From positions 352,790-416,789 of the forward strand of contig NW_003314353.1 in NCBI RefSeq assembly GCF_000143415.4: 64,000 nt of DNA, written 5' to 3'. The notes under the pieces are model-generated. The model was given only the letters and a program-made list of their open reading frames with translations. It ran no database searches and was not told where the DNA came from. Position 1 is the stretch's first letter. Each line of letters opens with the position of its first letter. The position numbers were made by a program, and so were the translations under genes. This document shows positions 56,191 to 64,000 of the stretch, in pieces. The DNA is from Selaginella moellendorffii. Lineage: Eukaryota; Streptophyta; Lycopodiopsida; Selaginellales; Selaginellaceae.

Positions 56191-56727
56191 ACCATGCCTA
56201 AATAATACACTAATTATAGTACTAAAGCATATAGACCATCTAAATCTAATACATCCATTCTTGTATATAAGTAGGGGCCTAAACCCCAATTAATATATCT
56301 ATTCTTATATCCCGAGCACACACATTGGTGGAGGTGAGAGACATTGCAATTTGTCCCTAAAGGGCAAAGTTTTTTCGTAGTACTTTGCTTTAGTATTTGG
56401 GATTGTGCTTTTTTGTTTTTATTTCTTCATTCTTTTTTGGATTTAGATCTGTATTAGCTTTTTATAAGATCTAGAACTCTAGCTATCATTGTGTTTAAAT
56501 CTACTCTTTCTTTTGATCTTCATTGCATTTTCTTCTTCCACCATACTATGCCATCGTCGATCAAGGAGTATATCACTTAAGGTTACTAATGCTACTCTAT
56601 TAGATTGAACTTTGGTGCTATGGGGTGTGATCATGTTAGTGTTACACCCATCCTTGGTGTGTTGCCGTCTCCAACGTCCATGGGACGTGACTACATAGCT
56701 TATCCTGTTCTTGGTGTTCTGCTATTT
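56191..56727. other. No gene seen
   Basis: A T-rich stretch from about 56360 to 56540 looks like an untranslated leader, and a small imperfect duplication (CATCCTTGGTGT / TATCCTGTTCTTGGTGT) lies at 56649-56716. No coding region. Confidence 0.45.
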
Positions 56728-57230
56728 TGTCACAAATGTGACTGTGGGTATCGAAAGTTACCTGTCGGCTAGTCCTTTTATATATTCTTTCTTTATTGCC
56801 ACGACGGCAGGAGGTCTATATTGCTAATTCCTTTTATCAGTCCTTCTTGTTCAAGTGTTAGTAAATTGGGCTTAGCACCAGTATTTAGCTAGATGGATAT
56901 AAGGTAGGAACTCCTATGTGTTTCTAACTGAGCATACTTAGCTTAGCTCTTAGTTTTCTTTTGTTTTGTTTTGCATTTGCTTGACAAGAACCCTTGTGTA
57001 TTGAAACTAGCCCCTCAATATCATGAGATGATAGCTTACTGTGTCTGCTAAACACCTTTGCTAACATGCCCTTTGTGTTAGTCTCATTCTGGTCTCAAAT
57101 ACTATCTATGGAAATTGTCTAGATTTTCTTATTTGGCATATCTACGGAATGTGGAGATTGTTCTGAACACAATGGTGTTCGTCCCATGTCCAAATTTGCA
57201 ATCTAGAGATATTCTATATTTAGTAAGTTT
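56728..57230 (+). repeat. Family A LTR, 5' part only
   Basis: Starts TGTCACAAATGTGACTGTGGG and follows the A1 LTR to TATATTTAGTAAGTTT, then diverges. It is a diverged subfamily and lacks the G-run half. The break falls just past the CATATTTAG site where B1 inserted in A1. Confidence 0.8.
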
Positions 57231-57386
57231 CAAACTTACACCCCGAATTGTAGTCTAGAGAAGGGTCCTCTGCAGTGGACCGGGTTTAAGTCCCTTGAAC
57301 AGGATGCCAAAGTGGGTGAAAGCCCTGTCTAGCCTGGACCCTACTGCATCATGAGGCTCTTTTGGTGAATTGGGCTGTATGGGAAT
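57231..57386. other. Spacer, no gene
   Basis: It contains GGGTTTAAGTCC, which recalls a tRNA T-arm, but no cloverleaf could be formed around it. Confidence 0.4.
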
Positions 57387-58857
57387 TGTAAGTGACTAAA
57401 TTTTCTATACTACTTTAGTCACTTAATCACACCTCTAACCACGTGGAAGAGTCTCACTCATAACCTCCATAAGTTCTATTCTGGACTTGGGGCTTGTTAG
57501 CCCTGAGAATAGCATCCATGCCACTCAACCATTACACTTGGTCCAAGTGCTCCATGTGTTTGATCCCATGAATGACACTCAAAGGTACCACTAATATATC
57601 AGCTCGTTCTGTTAAGGCCATGCCCATTCACCTTTATCACACTAGTGATCCAACACCACTTACATCACAATCCCGTTTCTCAAAGACTGGGCCATCTGTT
57701 TATGAGTGGTCATCCCAAATCCACTCCTTAGCATCCTTAGGATGCCTGCAGACATGGGGAATAACCTTCCCCAATATCCCTTTTTCGGTCTCCACCAAAT
57801 CCCTTTCTGTCCATGGTTATGTTCACCAACATTGCCATTGTGTCAAAGCCTACAGGCTTGACCACTAAGTCCCACTGTCCTTTGGGACTTCCTCATCGTG
57901 TGATTATCCTTGGTCACTACACCAAAGGACTGCTCCTCTTCCTTTCCACCGTCTGGGACTTTGGGACAACATTTCAGAACATCGTGGCCCTACGTGAGCC
58001 TCCTAGGTACTGTCCCCACCTTCTGCATTTGGGTGCTCTAGCCATGGGGCTAGAGCAAAGTTTTATTGAGCCACACTAGGTATCCAAGTAGGTAGTGCCA
58101 CCCACACTTGGACTGGGAGCATCAACCATTCGATCTCTCAAGGGAGCTAGAGCCGGCTCTTGAACACTTCACCAAGCTACCTTGCTTGTCTATCTGTGTT
58201 CACTCTAGCCTTGGACTTCCTAGTGGTTATATCATCACCTAGCACATGGGTATAGCCTTCTTGGGACACACTTGGTTTTCCTGGCCAAACTAGTTCCAAC
58301 CCCACACTCTCCCTACTATAACCCCCTATACCCCCCCCCCGGGGGATGATCACTTTGGGATTTCACCCAACAACCTTTATTAGTATTCAGACTCAGACTT
58401 GAACTTGAACTCGGTCTTGGTCTTGGTCTCAGCCTCGGTCTCGGTCTCGGTCTCAGTCTCGTTCTCATTCTTAGTCTTGGTCTTGGTCTCATCTCAGATT
58501 CCATCTCGGGTCCATCTTAGATCCATCTCCATCTTGGTCCATCTCGGACTCCATCTCGGACTCCATCTCGAGTCCATCTCGGTCCATTTTGTACTCCATC
58601 TCGAGCTCTATCTTGGGTCCATCTAGGTCCATCTCGGGGTCCATCTCAAATCCATCTCGGACTCCATCTTGGACTCCCTTATTACTCGCTTCATGCTCAT
58701 TCCTTGAGCACTCCATTGGGAGTTCCACTCCCACTCTCGACTTTTCAAGTTAGAGCTTTTAGTCCAAACTTGTTATACTTGTTTGGCTTTTGCTTCGGCC
58801 ACTACCATATAACACCCTTTCAGCTCCACTTTGGGGCTTAGGTACTTGTGTTTCACA
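57387..58857 (+). mobile_element. Family B LTR copy B4
   Basis: Runs from TGTAAGTGACTAAATTTTC to GTTTCACA. The flanking pentamers GGAAT and ATTCC are not a direct repeat but are complementary, so the ends extend as an inverted GGAATTGT. No 5-bp duplication. It carries the hexamer array at 58385-58500 and the 12-mer array to 58680, shorter than in B3. Confidence 0.82.
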
Positions 58858-61765
58858 ATTCCACCACCCATAGACGAAGTTCGATGTCCTTATCGAACGG
58901 TAAACATTTTTATAAAGTAAACCTATGATGGATTACCACTTTTCATCCTTGGCATCTAGCCAATATCCATCAATGGTTTGACACCGGAGGCTCACCATGC
59001 CTTATCCATCCCTTAAGGAGCATAGTCTCTCTAACTTAGAGACTTATTAGACCACTTATGGTGATCCTTCCTCTTTTGCTAATTTAGTCCATGCTTAACT
59101 TGTTAGAGACACCTTCTCTATCTCAATTTGACCACTCATTTAGAAGTAGCCTCAACCTCTACTAGCATAACCATCACACTTTGGAACTTTTAATTTTGAC
59201 TTTTCAAAATTAATTTTCTAAATGTCTCCAACACCTTGTATTGCACGTGTTGTGCAAACTCTACTTCTCCATCCTAGGAAGTTCTTTACTTGAGGGCACC
59301 ATCATCCTCTCTCTTATTTCGTGCCACTCTAGGCACTAAATTCCATTTTTCTATAATTTATACTAGGGCTGTCTCATTTAGCTAATTTATTACTCCCTCC
59401 CTTGGAGCTTTCATCTTTGCCAAATTGGAGCATTTGGGAATCCATCCTTGAAAATATATCCTCTTTCCCACGATTTGTTAGTATCCAACACATAAGTGTT
59501 CCTTGCTCACTTTATTGTTTGGATTTTTTCCAATGATTCTTATGGCCCAAATTTGGCCATTAGTCTTTTACTCCTATCCTTTGATTGTTATACCAAATAA
59601 TACAAGATCACTATCTCCATCCTTGAGGTATCCTTTTGGTTCTATAGCAAAGGCTTTGCTTTGCCAAGACTAAAGGGTGTTCACCCCTAATAAGTCTCCC
59701 CAATGTTTTCTACTCTAGGCTCTAGGCTCTCTTCATGGCTCAACTTTGCAACCCACTCATGGGTTCTTCCTTGGAGATTATTTTCTTGAACTCATAATAC
59801 CATTGTATTGTCGCAATTCATTTCCCTTAGATGTCCTTCCCATTTGGTCACCTTGACCAAGCCACACTATTATCAATAGTTTAAATCAACACTTTAAACT
59901 AGGAACCTTATTCCTTAACCTCACAAGAACCTCGTCCTTGTTTAGCCATAAAATCACTTAGTGATCTAATCTTGACACCTTAATAGGTTTGTCAATAGGT
60001 ACTAGGTCTTCCAAACCTTTAACTTATTGACCATGACCCATACACTCAAGTTAGCCCCTCCAACCAAGGGTCCATAGCAATTGAGATTGGGTGTCCCTGT
60101 CTCATTCACCACGTATTTGGTGCCACTTGCACCAAAGTGTTCAAGTTAAATATGCCCAGCTTTCACACTAAACAATCTAATTGTGCATCACGATTCCGGG
60201 GCATCCCCCGCTTGGCAGTGTGCCCAAGTCAGTCTCCTTACTAAAAGTCCATGACCATTGAAAATAAGTGTCCTTATATTCCACCTAATGAGTTGGGGAC
60301 TCAAACCCAAACACTAGAGGGTTGGGACTTGAACCCCAACCTCCGTATATGCATCTATGGACAGTATCACTCAGGATGCCTGGCATGACTCACCATGCTA
60401 GTGCACCAACTTATACTTAAAACGTGCTACAAATCACAGCTTAAAAATTTAGTTCTTCTGCATTACTAAGTTCTTTCACTTGACAAGTTTGTGATCACGC
60501 ATGGACTCCTCCATGTTTGGCCCTATGAGCCACCTCTTTTTGAAGCTAACACCTTTAATTAGGGTCTTTGTTCTACTAATTTCACTTAGCAAGTCATTCG
60601 ACTAGCGTAACATGGTTTCATGTATAAGTGTGAAAGTCCTTAACAATTGACTTTCGTTCAAAGCCATCTCTGTGAACACTCAAGGACTACTTCCCCAACC
60701 TTGATAACTTCGCCTTATGGCAAGCTTCAAGACCACGTTTCTGCTATGCCACTCTAATTTCGCGCATTTTATGAACCATTTACACTTGTTTTTCTAAGTA
60801 CTAATTTACCTAGAATTATCTTTGGGAACCTTGAAGGGACTCTGTCCCTTAGCTTGCTAAAGCCTCTCCTTTCGCAAGCTTTCTATTTGCCATATGATTT
60901 AACATAGACAATTCCATACTTTAGACTTTTCATGGTATCACAGTTACTAATAGCAACACGTTCAAGCATACACTTGATTCTCCATTCCTAATTTGCATAA
61001 CCATCCTTGATTATACCCTTCGATTTCTATGGTTCGGTTCTATCCCTTTTCTACTTGCTTTTGGCTTTATGCATTCCCTTCAGTTATTCTCCTCCAATCT
61101 AGGAGGGTAGTTTTACACTTTTTACTATGCCTTAGTAAATATTCTTAGGGACGAACTTACTCAATAACTTAGAAAGTAATCCTTTAAGGATATGCTCACC
61201 GTGTAATCCCATATATTGGGATTAATGTTCCTATGCTTAGGTTTTTTTATGCCCATTGCTAGCCATGCCAAAATCCCCTTTTGGCTTTATCCAATTTGAA
61301 TAGATGAACTTCTCCCATCTCCACAACTTTGGATGTTAAATAGCACTTCCTATCCATTATTTGCTAGGGATTTAGTCCCTTGGGCCTTATTTAATGCCAT
61401 CATGATTCCAAACACCACTCCCTAGTGTTTTAGAGTGTTTTGGTATCTTAATGATGACCTTCTTTTGACAATGAGTATTTTCTTTTATGACATTGACTTA
61501 CTATAACTCAACATAAGCAATTTATCCCCTGGAGGGGTATATCTAATAATAAGAAGTCTTGGGTAGTTAACTTCTACTAATTGAATCAATTATTTTGCAC
61601 CTTTTGTTTAGTTGCCTTATAGTTGTCAAGTTCTACAATTCATTGCTAGAGCTTCCACACCTCCACTATTTGGGTCACCACACTTTAACCACATGCCTCC
61701 AGCTTAGATTATGCCATTCCCATTTCCATTGGGATTTTTTTGGTAAATTGTTCTCATGAATCCAC
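58858..61765. other. Region between two inverted family B LTRs, no gene
   Basis: 2.9 kb of pyrimidine-rich sequence between forward B4 and inverted B5. It could be old internal sequence of a family B element, but I find no primer-binding site, gag or pol, and no frame above about 60 codons. A TTGGGACTTGAACCCCAA inverted motif lies at about 60323-60341. Confidence 0.5.
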
Positions 61766-63424
61766 TGTGAGACACAAAATCCCTAGGCCCCAAAGTGGAG
61801 CTAGAAGGGTGCCATATGGTAGTGGCTGAAGCGAAAGCCAAACGAGCGTAACACGTTTGGACCAAAAGCTCCAACTTGAAAGATCGAGAGCAGGGAACTC
61901 CTAACGAAGTGCTCAAGGAACAAGCACGAAGCAAGTGATAAGTGAGTCTCTAGAAAAGGGACACAAGTGGACCCGAGATGGACCCGAGATGGACCCGAGA
62001 TGGACCCAAGATGGAGTCCGAGATGGAGTCCGAGATGGACCCGAGATGGAGTCCGAGATGGACCCAAGATGGAGTCCGAGATGGAACTGAGATGGAGTCC
62101 GAGATGGAGTTCAAGATAGAGTCTGAGATGGAGTCCAAGATGGAGTCCAAGATGGACCCGAGATGGAGTCTGAGATGGACCCGAGATGGAGTCCAAGATG
62201 GACCCGAGATGGAATTCGAGATGGAACCGAGACCGAGACCGAGATCAAGACCGAGTCCGAGTCCGAGATGGACCCGAGATGGAGTCCAAGATGGACCCGA
62301 GATGGAATTCGAGATGGAACCGAGACAGAGACAGAGACCGAGATCGAGACCGAGTCCGAGTCCGAAACCAGAACCAAGACCGAGTTCGAGTCCAAGTCTG
62401 AGTTCGAATACTAATACAGGCTGTTGGGTGAAAGCCCAAAGCGATCGTCCCCTAGGGGGGGGGGCCTACGGGGGGTTCCAAAAGTATAGTAGGGAGAGTG
62501 TGGGGAGCCTACTGGAGCCAATTTGGCTAGGAAAGGCCAATTTCGCCCAGGAAGGCTGTACCTAGTGTTAGGTGATGAGTTGCCCATTAGGAAGTCCAAG
62601 ACTAAAGTGAACACGGACCAACAAGTGGGGTAGCTTGGTGAAGTGTTTAAGAGCTGGCTCTAGTTCCCTCGGGAGATCGACTGGCCGATGCTCTTAGTCC
62701 AAGTGTGGGTGGCACTACCTACTTGGATACCTGGCGTGGCTCAATGGAACCTCGCTCTAAGCCTATGGCTAGAGCACCCAAAGGTGGAAGGCGGGGAGAG
62801 TACCTATGAGGCTCGCGTAGGGCCACAATGTTCTGAAATGTTGTCCCAAAGGCCCAGACTGTGGAAAGGAAGAGGAGTAGTCCTCTGGTGTAGTGACCAA
62901 GGATACAGTCGTGTGGTGAGGAAGTCCCAGAGGACCGTGGGACTTAGTGGTCGAGCTTATGGGCATCAATCCAGTGGCAGTGTTGGCGAACATGGCCATG
63001 GGTAGAAAGGGATTTAGTGGGGACCGGAAAAAGGATATTGGGGAAGGCTATTCCCCATATCTACGGGCATCCTCAGGATGCTAAGGAGTGGATCTGGGAT
63101 GATTATTCATGGATGGATGGCCCAGTCTTTGAGAGACGGGACTGTGATGCAGGTGGTGTTAGACCACCAGTGTGACTAAGGTGAAGGGGCATGGCCTTTG
63201 CATAACAGGTTGATATGTTGATGGTACCTTGGGGTGTCGGTCATGGGATCGAACACGTGGAGCACTTGGACCAAGTGCAAAGGTTGAGTGGTGGGGGTGC
63301 CATTCTCGGGGCTAGCAAGCCCAAGTCCAAAATAGGACTCATGGAGGTTGTGAGTGAGACTCCTCCAAGTGGTCGAAGGTATAGTTAAGTGACTAAAGTA
63401 GAATGGAAAAATTAATCACTTACA
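61766..63424 (-). mobile_element. Family B LTR copy B5, inverted
   Basis: Complete on the minus strand, from TGTAAGTGATTAATTTTTCC (63424) to GTGTCTCACA (61766), 1659 bp. The hexamer array is at about 62220-62410 and the 12-mer array at about 61970-62220. No target duplication is found at its ends. Frames such as 61978-62565 are array artefacts. Confidence 0.85.
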
Positions 63425-63635
63425 TGTCGATGGTACCTTGGGGTGTCAATCATTGGATCAGACATGTGGAGCACTTGGACAAAGTGCAATGGTTGAGTGG
63501 CATGGATGCCATTCTTGGGGCTAGCAAGTCCCTAAGTCCAAACTAAGACTTAAAGAGATTGTGAGTGAGATTCCTCCAAGTGGTCGGAGGTGTGGTTAAG
63601 TGACTAAAGTAGAATGGAAAATTTAATCCTTTACA
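63425..63635 (-). repeat. Partial duplicate of the B5 LTR start
   Basis: 211 bp matching about 63211-63424, directly adjacent and in the same orientation, again ending in the CTTTACA form of the LTR end. It looks like a local tandem duplication of the LTR start. Confidence 0.8.
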
Positions 63636-63660
63636 TCCACCAGCTTGACCTCAAGGCATT

Positions 63661-64000
63661 TGTAAGCGACCAAGTTTTCCATTCTACTTTAGTCACTTAA
63701 CCACACCTCCGACCACTTGGAAGAGTCTCATTCACAACCTCCATAAGTCCAACTCAGGACTTGGGGCTTGCTAGCCCCGAGAATGGCATCCATGCCACTC
63801 AACCTTAGCACTTGGTCCAAGTGCTCCACGTGTCTGATCCCATGATCGACACCCCAAGGTACCACCAACATATCGGCCCGTTACGCTAAGGCCATGCCCA
63901 ATTACCTTGGTCACACTGGTGGTCCAACACCACCTGCATTCCCATCCCGTCTCTCAAAGACTGGGTCATCCGTCCATGAGGGATCATCCCAGATCCACTC
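63661..64000 (+). mobile_element. Family B LTR copy B6, cut by the window end
   Basis: Starts TGTAAGCGACCAAGTTTTCC, head-to-head with the inverted B5 duplicate, 25 bp away. Only the first 340 bp are in the window. Confidence 0.85.

Noticed and set aside
56029-56289. Tyr/Ile/His-rich ORFs
   Set aside because: Translation of TA/TG microsatellite.
57280-57320. tRNA-like GGGTTTAAGTCC motif, and a similar one at 60323
   Set aside because: No acceptor stem or anticodon arm could be drawn around either.
57376-58868. B4 as a DNA transposon with GGAATTGT inverted ends
   Set aside because: It is a family B LTR by its whole length. B1 shows TG...CA ends with a 5-bp duplication, so the short inverted flank is coincidence or a subfamily trait.
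61978-62565. 195-codon ORF rich in Met-Asp-Pro-Arg-Trp repeats
   Set aside because: This is the 12-mer and hexamer array of inverted LTR B5 read through. It is not a gene.

Overview
The window looks like nuclear DNA from a repeat-rich land plant. The supporting signs are an interstitial run of the plant telomere unit (27091-27115), LTR elements primed by initiator tRNA-Met, a short TRIM element, and an intronless gene for a secreted protein with a GNA-type (bulb-type) lectin domain. A seed-free plant is possible, because the transposase family seen here is, to my knowledge, common in such genomes, but I cannot identify the species. Almost everything is mobile DNA in nested layers. The only clear candidate for an ordinary gene is the lectin at 10862-11749.

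Layout. 934-10249: a 100-bp-LTR TRIM with a GTTAC target duplication is split by a non-autonomous LTR element (family A, 984-9895, LTR about 1150 bp). That element's 5' LTR is in turn split by a solo LTR of family B (1477-3075, CATAT duplication). 10862-11749: lectin gene. 11750-16935: AT-rich DNA with a decayed gag. 16936-18281: a truncated family B LTR, followed head-to-tail by a second one (18282-34630). The second is split by a 14,506-bp DNA transposon (19991-34496) with perfect 24-bp terminal inverted repeats and a 4-bp ACTC duplication. 34631-46097: family A pieces and an inverted family A element, itself broken by a Ty3/gypsy element (40675-45050). 46098-48811: AT-rich DNA with one weak ORF. 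48812-54790: two decayed gypsy elements on the minus strand, one with a local inversion in its reverse transcriptase. 55600-56200: microsatellites. 56728-57230: a family A fragment. 57387 to the end: four more family B LTR copies in both orientations.

The 14.5-kb transposon is the main discovery. Rightward it encodes a transposase with an RNase H-like core (D at 31267, D at 31768, E/D at 31885-31896) that resembles the DUF7869 group. Leftward it encodes a long multi-exon protein with a ParB/Srx-like region, a helical region, a weak methyltransferase-like motif, Lys-rich and acidic linkers, Pro-rich repeats and an FCP1-like HAD phosphatase region. Predicted introns are tiny (38-57 bp). From the methyltransferase-like exon onward every one is phase 1, and splicing them joins the ORFs into one frame apart from discrete stops. 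About 25 copies of a 22-bp palindrome (core TGGCRTGWGGCCWCAYGCCA) occur inside this element, and I saw none outside it. Five copies lie inside the tiny introns. Both genes carry nonsense codons. Where the duplicated transposase segments can be compared directly, two of the stops are C-to-T changes, so this copy is decaying, probably through methylated-cytosine deamination.

A 100-N scaffold gap (29671-29770) sits in a chimeric joint between two tandem copies of the transposase 5' half.
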